A DNA stretch of 64,000 nt from JAGVPT01 sp035500675 (GCA_035500675.1 DATJXA010000066.1:6343-70342), one strand, 5' to 3'; positions 1-8,788 are shown, counted from the first letter of the stretch. Numbers and translations are program-made. Notes: a model not told the origin generated them from the letters alone.

Positions 1-1
1 G

Positions 2-910
2 GAACACAAACCGATCGTCGCCGAAAGGATGATCTCGCAGGCGCAAAAGATCCTCGAACATTCTCTCCCGCCGTCGTGCCGCCTTTCGGTAGTGTCCGGA
101 GATAATTTCGCGACGGTGAACGGCGACGTGCATCAGCTCCATCAAGCCATCGTCAACATCGCTCTTACGGCTCAGCAGCGTATGCCGGACGGCGGCGAGA
201 TCAAGATCGAAAGCTCCATCGCCGACCCGGAAACCGTGAAGCGCCGGTCCCCCCTCCTCGAGGGAAAGGAATTGCTTGCGATCACCATTTCCGATAACGG
301 AAAAGAATTGGACGAGTACAGCCAGCGCCGCATCTTTGAGCCGTACTTCAACGCACGCTCGACGGACCAAAGCTCAGGGCTTCGACTATCCGTAGCCTAC
401 GGGATCGTCCAGCGTCATTCAGGGTTTGTCGACGTCAAAAGCAAAAAAGGAACCGGCACGTCGATAACGATCTTTCTTCCTGTGATAGGACACGAGAAAC
501 CGGAAGCCGTAAAGGGAGAGACACAAGCGGCCGAAGGAGGGAACGAATGTCTTCTCATCGTCGACGACGAAGAATCGTTCCGCGAGTTGTATGAACAAGG
601 CCTTGTTTCTGTCGGCTATAAAGTCTATACTGCTCAGGACGGGGAGCGGGCGTTTACGGTGTATCAGGAACATCGCGCCGAGATCGATCTGGTCGTCACC
701 GACCTCATGATGCCAAAAGTGAACGGCGAGGAATTGATCACCAAAATTTTGTCCCTCAATCCAGCTGCGAAAACAATTCTTGTGACCGGTGCAATCGACC
801 TTAAAGCGAAAGCAGAATTCCTTAAACTGGGAATCCGTGACATTATCATGAAACCGTTTCTTTTCGACGAACTTATGGCCTCCGTAAGAAAAGTCCTTGA
901 CACCCAATAA
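2..910 (+). CDS. hybrid sensor histidine kinase, C-terminal part (HATPase + receiver), cut by window edge
   Basis: The frame is open to the window edge, so the N-terminal sensor and phosphoacceptor region lie outside. The visible protein begins inside a histidine-kinase ATPase domain. It has an N-box-like stretch (HQAIVNIAL), then ISDNG and RIFEPYFN (F-box region), and a degenerate G2 box (GLRLSVAYGIV). A receiver domain follows from about residue 180, with the acidic pair VDDEE, the phosphoacceptor in VVTDLMMP and the conserved lysine in MKPF. It would autophosphorylate on an upstream histidine and relay to its own receiver. The internal ATG at 29 is probably not the true start. The stop directly abuts the next ATG, so the two genes are probably co-transcribed. 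Signal and output are unknown. Confidence 0.85.
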   Translation, partial: EHKPIVAERMISQAQKILEHSLPPSCRLSVVSGDNFATVNGDVHQLHQAIVNIALTAQQRMPDGGEIKIESSIADPETVKRRSPLLEGKELLAITISDNGKELDEYSQRRIFEPYFNARSTDQSSGLRLSVAYGIVQRHSGFVDVKSKKGTGTSITIFLPVIGHEKPEAVKGETQAAEGGNECLLIVDDEESFRELYEQGLVSVGYKVYTAQDGERAFTVYQEHRAEIDLVVTDLMMPKVNGEELITKILSLNPAAKTILVTGAIDLKAKAEFLKLGIRDIIMKPFLFDELMASVRKVLDTQ

Positions 911-1417
911 ATGAATATCCTTTTCGTTTGTACTGCGAATATTACGCGTAGCGCAATGAGCGCGGCAATTCTGAAGAATATGGTCGCCGCGAACGGGGTG
1001 CAGGATCTTTTTGTCGTCGATTCTGCGGGAACGGAGGCGCTGTGGGAAATGCCGCCGGACGAGACGACCATTGCTGTGTGCAAAAACCATGGCATCGATA
1101 TTTCCATGCACCGGGGCCAGCAGGTGACGCATTCGATGGTCAACGATGCGTCGCTGATTCTTTGCATGGCCGAACCGCATATGAGAATTATCAGAGGAAT
1201 TTTTCCCCAATGGGAAAGGAAAATTCTGCTGTTAAAAGAATTTGGCCTCGAGGAGCCCGTCAGCAACCCGTCGGTCAGCGACCCGACCGGAAGCTCAAAA
1301 AGAAAATACGAGAAGTGCTTTCTAGAAATCGAAACGGAAATTAAAAGAATTTATCCTCTTCTTGTGGAGTTGGGACAGTGGGAGAAGGAAAAACAAGAGA
1401 TAGGAGAGAAGAGCTAA
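911..1417 (+). CDS. low-molecular-weight protein-tyrosine-phosphatase family protein
   Basis: 168 residues. The N-terminus carries the family P-loop C(X)5R: VCTANITRS, with Cys7 as nucleophile and Arg13. The classical N-[IV]-[CS]-R-S is slightly altered to NITRS. A later SDPTG segment supplies the DP loop with the general-acid aspartate. Members dephosphorylate protein tyrosines, act in polysaccharide-export control (Wzb/Etp type), or serve as arsenate reductases; nothing here decides between these. The start codon follows the stop of the sensor kinase with no spacing, suggesting translational coupling. The C-terminus is a charged lysine/glutamate tail. A sugar-nucleotide enzyme follows about 130 bases on, which loosely favours a surface-polysaccharide role. 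Confidence 0.85.
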   Translation: MNILFVCTANITRSAMSAAILKNMVAANGVQDLFVVDSAGTEALWEMPPDETTIAVCKNHGIDISMHRGQQVTHSMVNDASLILCMAEPHMRIIRGIFPQWERKILLLKEFGLEEPVSNPSVSDPTGSSKRKYEKCFLEIETEIKRIYPLLVELGQWEKEKQEIGEKS

Positions 1418-1549
1418 GAGAAAATGAGAAAGACTTGTTTTTAATCAACGATGCCTTCCGCTCGTCTCTCTTTTTTCTTGATCTCTTGATTTTTTCCCGC
1501 AACTCATCATCCAAATATGTATATTCGGTGTACAATACCTGAGGGCGGT

Positions 1550-2452
1550 ATGGCGCACCAGAATGACCATGTGTGGGGAATTATCCTAGCTGCAGGCGAC
1601 GGCGTAAGACTCAAACCGTATATCCAATCCCGTTTCAATTCCGATTGTCCAAAACAATTTTGTGTGTTCACCGGAACACGATCGATGCTTGCGCATACGA
1701 TCGCTCGCGTTACCCGGTATATTCCGATCGAACGAACGGTCGTCACCATCACCGAAGCCCATGGCGTCTACGCTCGCAAGGATCTTGAGCACGTAGACAA
1801 CCGGAATATTATCACACAGCCAAGCAATAAAGAGACGAGCGCAAGCATCCTTCTCCCCCTCCTCCACATCATGCGGCGCGACCCGGACGCCATCGTCGTT
1901 ATTTTTCCGTCGGATCATTATATCCGGGAAGAGGAACGATTCATGGAGTATGTCCGCGCAGGGACAGAATTTGTCGAGCACCATTCCAAGTATTTGCTCC
2001 TCCTGGGTATAGAATCCGAATCCTTGCTCCAGGACTATGGCTGGATTGAGACAAGCATGAAGATCGCAGATATCAGAGGAAGCGAAATTCTCCGCGTCAA
2101 GCGCTTCATGGAAAAGCCCGATGCAAAGAAGGCGTTCACCGTGCAACGGAACCGGACGCTCTGCAACACGATGGTCTTCATCAGTCTCGCCTCCTCCATG
2201 TTGAGAAAATTTCGTCTTATGACCCCGGCGGTCTTTCATGCGTTCAAAAAAATAGACGAAGCGATTTCTTCTCCCCATGAAGAAGAAATTGTCCATGAGG
2301 TCTATTCTGTCCTGACGCCGGTCGATTTTTCCAAAGCGATATTGGGTCATGACCCTCGCGGCCTCGCAGTGATTCGGATACAAGACGTGTACTGGAACGA
2401 TTGGGGAGATGAAACACGCATCCGAACAGATCTCGAGCGTATGAAGAAATGA
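1550..2452 (+). CDS. mannose-1-phosphate guanylyltransferase-like nucleotidyltransferase
   Basis: About 300 residues with an NTP-transferase fold. The nucleotide-binding signature is IILAAGDGVRLKPY, with PKQF shortly after. QPSNKETSASILLPLL and VIFPSDHYI match the mannose-1-phosphate guanylyltransferase (ManC/RfbM, type II) pattern, and QDYGWIE fits the sugar-binding region. The predicted reaction makes GDP-mannose from GTP and mannose-1-phosphate in the cytoplasm for glycan synthesis. The C-terminal isomerase domain of bifunctional ManC proteins is absent. An ATG lies 33 bases upstream in frame, but GAGG at 1541-1544 is well placed for the ATG at 1550, so that start is used. Other nucleotidyl-transferase substrates remain possible. 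Confidence 0.75.
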   Translation: MAHQNDHVWGIILAAGDGVRLKPYIQSRFNSDCPKQFCVFTGTRSMLAHTIARVTRYIPIERTVVTITEAHGVYARKDLEHVDNRNIITQPSNKETSASILLPLLHIMRRDPDAIVVIFPSDHYIREEERFMEYVRAGTEFVEHHSKYLLLLGIESESLLQDYGWIETSMKIADIRGSEILRVKRFMEKPDAKKAFTVQRNRTLCNTMVFISLASSMLRKFRLMTPAVFHAFKKIDEAISSPHEEEIVHEVYSVLTPVDFSKAILGHDPRGLAVIRIQDVYWNDWGDETRIRTDLERMKK

Positions 2453-2824
2453 ATTCAAAACGATCAGAAATCCTCCGAAAAGCGTTACCCCCATTTTCTG
2501 TCTTACAGTTCGCCCTCGATCAGCCTCTCCAGTGAACACGGTAGGGTGTTCACCTCAGCTAGGATAAGGTTCCCACTCTATTTACACACACCGTAGAATT
2601 TCTTACATAAATGTACGGTCAAAAACAATCGGGCCTTTGCCGAGCACCCGAAGAGTGTCGCAAAATTCCTTTAATTTCCTCGATCACGATGCGCGATTCA
2701 CTCTGCAAAGAGCATATTCTAAATTGCAGACGATTTTAGAATTATTCCCGACCCCTATAAGCTGCTCTTTTAGGTTGGTCGGTTTGGTTTATTGTTCATC
2801 GAAGATGACTGTAGGAATAGCATA
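2453..2824. other. intergenic region with a small hairpin
   Basis: No convincing gene. A perfect 8-base inverted repeat (GTGAACAC, loop GGTAGG) lies at 2532-2553 but has no T-tract, so it is not a clear terminator. AT-rich sequence around 2580-2760 probably holds the promoter for the following small-gene pair; no box could be assigned with confidence. Confidence 0.4.
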
Positions 2825-3268
2825 ATGGGCTGGAAACAGGAGCAACGAGAGAGGATTCTTGACAAAGCGGCGACCGTAACTGAAGCCCGTATCCGGAAGC
2901 GGAACAAAAGCCTTGTAAAGATGATCATTGCAACGGCCATTCTCGGGACGGCAGTGATCCTTATCGATAACGCGACCCGAAGTAAGGGGGCTCTTTTGCC
3001 GATCGATTTCACAAATCAACCGTCCACGGTTTCCACATGGAAACGCATGGGGTTTATAAAGTCGATCGTCGATACAAGCTCTTCGGTGGTCGTCGATGAA
3101 ACATTGTGGGAAAACATGTCCCATGGAGAACGGCAAGCCGTCGTCATGCTGCTGGCGTCATACTGCGCAACAGAAAATCACAGGAGCGATTACCGCCTGA
3201 CCATTAACGGCCATTTGTCGCACACAGTGCTTGCCAGTGTTGACGATAAAAGAGTGGTAGTGAAATAG
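2825..3268 (+). CDS. hypothetical protein with one N-terminal membrane helix
   Basis: Family not recognised. The product has about 147 residues. A basic N-terminus (KQEQRERILDKAATVTEARIRKRNKS) precedes one hydrophobic helix at about residues 33-48 (MIIATAILGTAVILI), then a soluble tail. The tail includes a WENMSHGERQAVVMLLASYC segment, which resembles a helix ending near a possible substrate or partner surface, but this is a guess. The ATG at 2825 is chosen over one 33 bases upstream because AGGA at 2813-2816 is spaced correctly for it. The next gene, about 40 bases downstream, also encodes a single-helix protein, so the two may act together at the inner membrane. Confidence 0.6.
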   Translation: MGWKQEQRERILDKAATVTEARIRKRNKSLVKMIIATAILGTAVILIDNATRSKGALLPIDFTNQPSTVSTWKRMGFIKSIVDTSSSVVVDETLWENMSHGERQAVVMLLASYCATENHRSDYRLTINGHLSHTVLASVDDKRVVVK

Positions 3269-3307
3269 CGGACCGATGTAGAACATACGCAGAAAGGAAA
3301 ATGAGGC

Positions 3308-3697
3308 ATGGGTCAACAGCAAATGCTTTTGATGATCCTCGGTTCTATCGTTGTGAGCATGGCTGTGTACACGGGAGTGCGCCTTTTCGAGGTCCACAAT
3401 CAAGAGCAGAATAGAGATCGCATTCAAACCGAATTGATGCATATCTATGTCATCGCATCGGAATATAAAATGAAACCGAAAAGCCTTGGGGGTGGAGGCG
3501 GTTCCTATAACGGATTTGAACTCCCCAACGCCTTCGTCATAGAACCCGATGTGTGGTATTGGATCGGCCCCTCGGATCAAACGCTGTCGATGTTCGCGTA
3601 CGGGACGGTGATAGGAAATGATGGTGCAAATCCTGTCAGGGTCACGTTCGTTGCTCCGTACGGGAGTCAGAAGTATCAATTTGCCGTTGCAAACTGA
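3308..3697 (+). CDS. small membrane-anchored, pilin-like protein (MGQQQ/GGGGGS type)
   Basis: 129 residues. It starts MGQQQMLLMILGSIVVSMAV, a hydrophobic N-terminal helix resembling a class of short pseudopilin-like proteins found in FCB-group genomes. An amphipathic stretch follows and then a glycine run (LGGGGGSYNGFELP) at about residues 60-72. The C-terminal part is probably beta-rich. No prepilin peptidase cleavage site can be asserted. The family memory (MGQQQ start plus glycine run) is from general knowledge and was not searched. A purine-rich stretch precedes the ATG. It lies about 40 bases after the preceding single-helix gene and is probably in its operon. Function unknown. Confidence 0.6.
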   Translation: MGQQQMLLMILGSIVVSMAVYTGVRLFEVHNQEQNRDRIQTELMHIYVIASEYKMKPKSLGGGGGSYNGFELPNAFVIEPDVWYWIGPSDQTLSMFAYGTVIGNDGANPVRVTFVAPYGSQKYQFAVAN

Positions 3698-3744
3698 ACG
3701 GCGATTTAAGCACCCACCATCAAGCCTGTCTCAAAAAGGACTGC

Positions 3745-3942
3745 TTACTTCACAAGAGTCATCATTTTAACTAGTGAACCAGCCGCGGACGATAGCCTAT
3801 AGATGAACACGCCGCTAGAATACCTCGATCCATCGAACCGAACCGAATAAACTCCCGCCGGCTTTGTTGCATCGACGATCGAACCCAGCCTTCCGAGGGA
3901 CTTCTGCTCACCATCGGTGAAGAAGCTAATATCGACCTCATG
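3745..3942 (-). pseudogene. orphan T9SS C-terminal sorting-domain relic
   Basis: Translated on the minus strand, this stretch reads as the last 65 or so residues of a type IX secretion sorting domain. Recognisable parts are DATKPAGVYSVRFDG, then SSGVFIYRLSS, ending KMMTLVK before TAA. This is the usual end of such domains (compare SSGVYIYRLSSG and KKMMLLK in the gene ending at 50731). It has no start codon or Shine-Dalgarno site. It lies in the same reading frame as the LysM protein that stops at 4018, with no stop in between, but a terminator hairpin lies between them. It is probably the tail of a lost or rearranged gene. Confidence 0.6.
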
Positions 3943-3946
3943 GTAT

Positions 3947-3983
3947 AAAAAATGCCTCCCGCCGATATGGCACGGGAGGCATT
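3947..3983 (-). terminator. Rho-independent terminator after the LysM gene
   Basis: An 11-base perfect inverted repeat (arms 3951-3961 and 3973-3983, AATGCCTCCCG) has an 11-base loop. On the minus strand it is followed by a run of six T (3947-3952). It sits 35 bases past the LysM stop codon, as expected for the end of that transcript. Confidence 0.8.
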
Positions 3984-4017
3984 CCTTAATCTTGAAGGAT
4001 AATACGGTGGAATTGTA

Positions 4018-4761
4018 CTACGCGTGTTTTTTACTCCAATATACCCGCTCCGCACTTTTTTCTGCCGTCGTTAAACTGCCAGGCGGCGGGATCATAAGGC
4101 GTTGACCGACATGGATAATATCAGGGTCTTTGATGCGATCCCTGTTGGCTTGCCAGATCTTCGGCCAGAGGAACGGGCTGTCATAGATTTTTTTCTTTTT
4201 TGAAATGTTCCAGAGACAATCACGGTATTTCGACCAGGAACGCACGACGTAGTGCTCTTCCGATTCTGCTGCTGACGCCACCTTGGCGAGAGTAGACCGC
4301 AGATTGTCGATCTTGCTTTGAACTTTCTGCAAACGTTCATAGTAGCGCTCTACATCCGCAAGACGTTCTTTCATCAGATTGTCTTTTATTGCCTGTGCCG
4401 AATCGACGTCCGACCTGTGAGCATAAAGATCTTGGTCGGAAAGAGTGAGCAGCTCTGCGACGCGGCGTTCAAGATCCTGCAGACGCCGTTCAAAATCTGT
4501 CCGAACGGCATCGCTTGCGCCGGATAAAGCAAGGGTCTCATCTTTGACCGTCTGAATTTGCTTGTCCAGGCTGGCAAGAGCCGAACGCAGGGCGTCAATT
4601 TGTTTTGTGAGAGTCCCGAGTTCATTCTTGAGGCTGTCGCGTTGAGATGTGTATTCTGTGATTTGCTTCTGCCATTCCTCTTTCGAAAGTTTTTCCTGTG
4701 AACTGGCCGAGGTCGCGGCAATCAGAAGGAAAGCACAGAGTGAAAGTATTTTGAGTTTCAT
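4018..4761 (-). CDS. secreted coiled-coil protein with C-terminal LysM domain
   Basis: 247 residues from the ATG at 4761, which has AGGAGA just upstream; an earlier in-frame ATG lacks a site. A signal peptide (MKLKILSLCAFLLIAATSASSQ) is followed by a long coiled coil of heptad-like leucines and charged residues (about 25-165). A LysM domain then runs from about 170 to 230 (YVVRSWSKYRDCLWNISKK, WPKIWQANRDRI, HVGQRLMIPP). LysM modules bind N-acetylglucosamine polymers, so a periplasmic role on peptidoglycan is likely. The gene lies about 30 bases downstream of a small coiled-coil lipoprotein, a typical outer-membrane/peptidoglycan tether pairing. A terminator follows. Confidence 0.85.
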   Translation of the reverse strand: MKLKILSLCAFLLIAATSASSQEKLSKEEWQKQITEYTSQRDSLKNELGTLTKQIDALRSALASLDKQIQTVKDETLALSGASDAVRTDFERRLQDLERRVAELLTLSDQDLYAHRSDVDSAQAIKDNLMKERLADVERYYERLQKVQSKIDNLRSTLAKVASAAESEEHYVVRSWSKYRDCLWNISKKKKIYDSPFLWPKIWQANRDRIKDPDIIHVGQRLMIPPPGSLTTAEKSAERVYWSKKHA

Positions 4762-4790
4762 GATGTTCTCCTGAATAAGTTCTTGTGCCG

Positions 4791-5057
4791 TCACTGCTGG
4801 CTTTGAAGCCGCTGCCGCGTTAATTTCTGATTGTTTTCTGCGGTTGCGAGCTCTTCTTTCTTTTGATTGACCTGCGCTTCGAGCGCTGTCTTTTCAACCT
4901 CTTTTGCCGCCACTTCTTTTTTCAGCGATTCCGTTTCGGATTTAAGCTGGTCGAGCTGAGCCAATTCATCGGCCGTGGGACCGCTGCTGCATCCGGCAAA
5001 CATCGCTGCGACGAAAACAAAGAGGAGCGCAAGTGAAACACTCCGTAGTTTTTTCAT
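4791..5057 (-). CDS. small coiled-coil lipoprotein
   Basis: 88 residues. The N-terminus MKKLRSVSLALLFVFVAAMFAGCSS has a lipobox (FAGC), so Cys is probably lipidated. The rest is a charged coiled coil (about residues 35-88) ending in a glutamine/arginine tail. The start at 5057 is preceded by GGAGCAGGT at the right distance; the open frame further upstream has no site and no family similarity. It resembles Lpp-like or SMC-type spacer lipoproteins by composition only. Probably co-transcribed with the LysM gene below it. Confidence 0.8.
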   Translation of the reverse strand: MKKLRSVSLALLFVFVAAMFAGCSSGPTADELAQLDQLKSETESLKKEVAAKEVEKTALEAQVNQKKEELATAENNQKLTRQRLQSQQ

Positions 5058-5149
5058 ACCTGCTCCTTTGACTAGATGATCAATAGATGACACGGCAGAC
5101 TTTTCCCCGTGCCCAGGACTGAGTTTCTTTAGAAAAGCGAATTGCGGAG

Positions 5150-5503
5150 TTAAGAACGCGGCGGGGCGCGAAGCGCTGTTGGCGAAAAAGATCGTGCGGG
5201 AGTCGGAAAAAATACTGCGGCTATTTCGCCGAACCGTTCCGAAGAGAGAACCGAGATCCATGGCTCAGCGGCATCTAGAATACAATGCTTGGAGAATTGT
5301 TCGGATGAAGTGAGATGTTTGTGGGATGTCCAGAATGGAAGTTCGTCAAAAATAATGCTCCGGTCGGCCTGACCCGAGAGGGCTTTATCCGTCTTAAAGA
5401 AGAGCGCTTCATCCAGAAGATTCTTCGGACTAAGGGCTCCCGCGACGAGATACGCAGAGAGGATTATTCCGACCGCTAAACGATCGAACTTTGAAACTCT
5501 CAT
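5150..5503 (-). CDS. hypothetical protein, possible signal peptide (weak call)
   Basis: Not recognised. 117 residues with a hydrophobic N-terminus (AVGIILSAYLVAGALS) that could be a signal peptide or anchor. The remainder is of mixed composition with no motif. No clear Shine-Dalgarno site precedes the ATG. It fills the gap between the lipoprotein and the receiver/PEP-binding gene and has the same strand, which supports it a little. It may be spurious. Confidence 0.35.
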   Translation of the reverse strand: MRVSKFDRLAVGIILSAYLVAGALSPKNLLDEALFFKTDKALSGQADRSIIFDELPFWTSHKHLTSSEQFSKHCILDAAEPWISVLSSERFGEIAAVFFPTPARSFSPTALRAPPRS

Positions 5504-5710
5504 ATCATAGAACGGAAGATGTCATAAACCTACATGTCTATATAATTAGACATTATTTTCGCTCTAATTGTTCCATTTCCAAAGAATCGGCCTGTAGGCC
5601 GTTGTACATTGATGAAATTGATGCAGGCTGAAAGCTTGTCCCGGAATATTTGGGGGGATAAGAGGCGATCAGTAAGGGGGTTTCATGCGTAGGCAGTCAA
5701 CCAGATTTTT

Positions 5711-8683
5711 TTAAACCCCCGGCTTGAGTATAACTCCCATATTTTTATGCCCGTTCATTTTGACGGTCACCGGCTTGTCGAAACGGAGGTGCCGTGCATA
5801 CGTCGCTTCCTCGACAGATTCCCGGGCGTTGAGCCATTCCCAATCCATGAACCCTTGGTTCGCGTGCGCATTCACGGTAAAATATCCCACCATGAATGAC
5901 GTGAGATTCTGGAAAAAATGCGAACCCTGGGATGGAGTGACGTTGAAATCTTTCATGTTCGCTTCTACAATAACCGCGGCTCCCGAGATCTGGTCCCACG
6001 TGACGGGGATGCCGAGCCAAGGGTCGAGCGTTCCCCAACGCCCGACGCCGATCAAAAGATAAGGCGTTTGCGCTGCAACAAGTTTTGCGTTCAGGCGGCT
6101 TACCTCTCCTGCAACGTCGCGGCTTCTCGAACGGTCGAAGCGGTGAAAATCGACGACTACGACATCGCGAATATCTTTGAGCACTCCGTTCCCCAGAACA
6201 TTGAAGCTTTGACAAATTAATTTCGAAGGGTCCACATCGCCGATATCTAATTCTTCCGCCTCGCGGTTGATAACAAGCGGACGCATCTGAAGCAGGCCAA
6301 ACTCCTTCGGTTTCCCCTCTGGCACTGAAAGATTGACCGCAAATTCAATTTCGACCGGAGACCCCATTCCCCAACTTCCCATGTCGAGGATAAGCTCAAG
6401 CATTTCCGGGAGCGCGAAGACATGCCCTTTCAGAAGCGGAGCGAATGTCACAAGCCGCACCCCTTTGCGCGAGATGCCTTCCGAGATGACGTTGTTCTCG
6501 GGTGAATAGGTAGAGCCGATATAATTCAATGTCCCGTCATTCTCCGCGATCTGAAGGTCGAATTTCTTCACGAGCATATCGTGGTTCACGACGATCGCAT
6601 CCTCATGCCCGGTCAACACGAGCGCAAAAAACTCATTCTGGTTGTTGTGAAGCGTGTCGTCGATCGACGACAATTGCTGCAGCGGATACTTCGGACAAAA
6701 CCGCAACGCGTTCCCCCCGTCGACAATAATTTTTCCAAGGCCGAGGGCGAGCGAGACGACGCCATCCTGTGAAGTTTGCGGGGGAATCGGATAGAAATTG
6801 TGGGACCTCCCCACTCCTGAAAAATCGGGATAAAATTTATCGTTGTGCGGGGCCCCGACCACCTTCTGGATCATCACCGCCATTTTTTCTTCCTCGAGCC
6901 GGTACGACGTCACGCGGATGTAGTCTTTCGCCGTTTGGTAGAAAGTCGAAGCGTAGACGCGCTTGATCGCGTTGACCAATTCTCCAAGCCGAGCGCGTTT
7001 ATCCGGACTGTTGTTGGGAATCATGTACGTTTCATAGACGCCGGCAAACGGATGATACTGGGAATCCTCCAAAAGGCTCGACGAGCGCACTGCGAGCGGT
7101 TGATCGATGAGCTCGAGGAATGCCGCAAGGCCTTCGAGAATTTCCGGAGGGAATTTCTTCGCCTCGAGAAACCGCCGGGTGATCTCGATGTCATCCGAGG
7201 CATTCAGCGCGTACTTGCGCAAATGATTGTCGTCGAGGAATTGGTCGAACACGTCCGTTGCAACGACGATCGAAGGGGGCACAAAAATATGCGCTCCGTC
7301 GAAACGGCCGCGCACATCATAATTATTGAGAAGGACGTTGACGAACCCCAGGCCGCGCGCTTTTCCTCCGAGCGAGCCGGTTCCGATACGCGCAAAACTG
7401 CTTGTCGCATCGAACGTGTCGGGGGCAAAGTCTGAGATCATCCCCCGCTGACGCTCCTTGCGATAGTCATGGAGTGAAGAGATAAGGTCGGCTCGCAGCG
7501 CTGCGACCGAAGGATAATCTGAAACCTGGCGTGGCCTCAAGCGGTGAGCGAGCCAAAATTCCGTGCGGGCTTTCAGCCAATTCGAAAAATGATTCCGCTC
7601 GCCGTGGTAGAGAATACTCTCTTCAGGAACTATACGGAGTTGTTCTTCGAGCGACCGCAAGTCATGCGCGCGTCCGACCTCTGTCCCATTCGCCGTCCGA
7701 AAAATGAAATCGCCGAAGCTAAAATACTGAACCATGAACTGGCGCAGGTCTTCCAGCAGCGTCGGGGATTCCTTGAACAGGAACGACGCCCCGACAAGCC
7801 TTGCGCGCTCTTCGTTCTGTTGGACGTTCGACTGAAGAAGGACCGGAATATCGGGATGTTTCGTTTTGACATTTTTCGCAAATTCGATGCCTGCGAGAGC
7901 ATCCTGTCTCCCACCGCGCGAGAAATCGATGTCCGAGATGATGCCGAGAATGTCGTTTTGGTATTTTTCGTAATACTCCCACGCCTCCTCATACGTCGTG
8001 CAAAGAAGGATCTTGGGACGTGCGCGCATCCTCAAAAATTTGTCCGAGAGGTTAATTCCCTCCGAAATAAGGCGCTGCGACTGTTTAAGAATTTCGGTGT
8101 AAATAAGCGGTAGGTACGCGGAATAGAAGCGGACATTGTCCTCGATGAGAATAATGGATTGCACGCCTGCTGCCCGTATGTCGTTGTCGACGTTGAGCCG
8201 ATCCTCCACATACTTAATGATCGCGATCAAAATCCTGAAATCTCCCTGCCAGATAAAGACTCTGTCGAACACCGAGGTGTCGTGGTGAGCGAAAAGCTCC
8301 GTCAATTCCCGATTGTCGTAGCCGAGGAGGATCATAGGCATTTTGAGCCCTGCGTCGCGCACCATCTTTGCAAAAGTCACAGCGTGCATGTCTTCGATAT
8401 GCGGAGTCGTGATGATCATATCGAATCGGTTTTCTTCCCGTGCGAGAGCAATAGCCTCCTTTCCGCTCGAGACGCGCGTCAATTCCGGCGAATGGCTCAG
8501 ACTCAAGCCTTGATATTCGTTGCGGATCAGCTCGTAGAGCCTGCCGTCTTCTTCAAAAAGGTATGAGTCGTAAAGGCTTGCAACAAGAAGGATGTCGCGC
8601 ACGCGGAAACGGGTGAGGTTTTGAAACCCCTGGAATTGGGCACCGTGGCCCTGTTCAACCCCGAAAGGCTCGAAGGTGTGCAT
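5711..8683 (-). CDS. two-receiver PEP/pyruvate-binding (PPDK N-domain) protein
   Basis: 990 residues. Residues about 30-165 look like a receiver fold without the acidic pair or phosphoacceptor. Residues about 175-320 form a second receiver with the acidic pair (LIEDN), IISDIDF holding the candidate phosphoacceptor (D251 or D253), and a lysine in FKES. From about 430, GTGSLGGKARGLGF and LAVRSSSLLEDSQ (531-541) identify the ATP-grasp, pyruvate-phosphate-dikinase N-terminal domain, continuing to about residue 830. The phosphohistidine swivel and PEP-binding barrel of true PPDK or PEP synthase are not seen, so a complete PEP-forming reaction is unlikely. A signalling or regulatory phosphotransfer role is inferred. 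Annotations as PEP synthase would overstate it. Confidence 0.8.
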   Translation of the reverse strand: MHTFEPFGVEQGHGAQFQGFQNLTRFRVRDILLVASLYDSYLFEEDGRLYELIRNEYQGLSLSHSPELTRVSSGKEAIALAREENRFDMIITTPHIEDMHAVTFAKMVRDAGLKMPMILLGYDNRELTELFAHHDTSVFDRVFIWQGDFRILIAIIKYVEDRLNVDNDIRAAGVQSIILIEDNVRFYSAYLPLIYTEILKQSQRLISEGINLSDKFLRMRARPKILLCTTYEEAWEYYEKYQNDILGIISDIDFSRGGRQDALAGIEFAKNVKTKHPDIPVLLQSNVQQNEERARLVGASFLFKESPTLLEDLRQFMVQYFSFGDFIFRTANGTEVGRAHDLRSLEEQLRIVPEESILYHGERNHFSNWLKARTEFWLAHRLRPRQVSDYPSVAALRADLISSLHDYRKERQRGMISDFAPDTFDATSSFARIGTGSLGGKARGLGFVNVLLNNYDVRGRFDGAHIFVPPSIVVATDVFDQFLDDNHLRKYALNASDDIEITRRFLEAKKFPPEILEGLAAFLELIDQPLAVRSSSLLEDSQYHPFAGVYETYMIPNNSPDKRARLGELVNAIKRVYASTFYQTAKDYIRVTSYRLEEEKMAVMIQKVVGAPHNDKFYPDFSGVGRSHNFYPIPPQTSQDGVVSLALGLGKIIVDGGNALRFCPKYPLQQLSSIDDTLHNNQNEFFALVLTGHEDAIVVNHDMLVKKFDLQIAENDGTLNYIGSTYSPENNVISEGISRKGVRLVTFAPLLKGHVFALPEMLELILDMGSWGMGSPVEIEFAVNLSVPEGKPKEFGLLQMRPLVINREAEELDIGDVDPSKLICQSFNVLGNGVLKDIRDVVVVDFHRFDRSRSRDVAGEVSRLNAKLVAAQTPYLLIGVGRWGTLDPWLGIPVTWDQISGAAVIVEANMKDFNVTPSQGSHFFQNLTSFMVGYFTVNAHANQGFMDWEWLNARESVEEATYARHLRFDKPVTVKMNGHKNMGVILKPGV

Positions 8684-8788
8684 AGGGGAAGATCAGCAAA
8701 CAAGAATCAAAAACAAAAGCCTTCCGAAGATGGATTAATTATTCAGAAGGTATAATAGACAATCGAACAGCCACTACTAATATCGCTC

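Noticed and set aside
1586..2539. Minus-strand open frame of 317 codons
   Set aside because: It is antisense to the nucleotidyltransferase gene and rich in unusual residues without a domain.
2532..2553. Rho-independent terminator
   Set aside because: The hairpin has no T-tract and only an 8-base stem.
2637..2825. Small plus-strand gene
   Set aside because: No Shine-Dalgarno site, no coding character, and it runs into the better supported gene at 2825.
5711..8683. Complete pyruvate phosphate dikinase or PEP synthase
   Set aside because: No phosphohistidine swivel or PEP-binding barrel is visible after the ATP-grasp domain.
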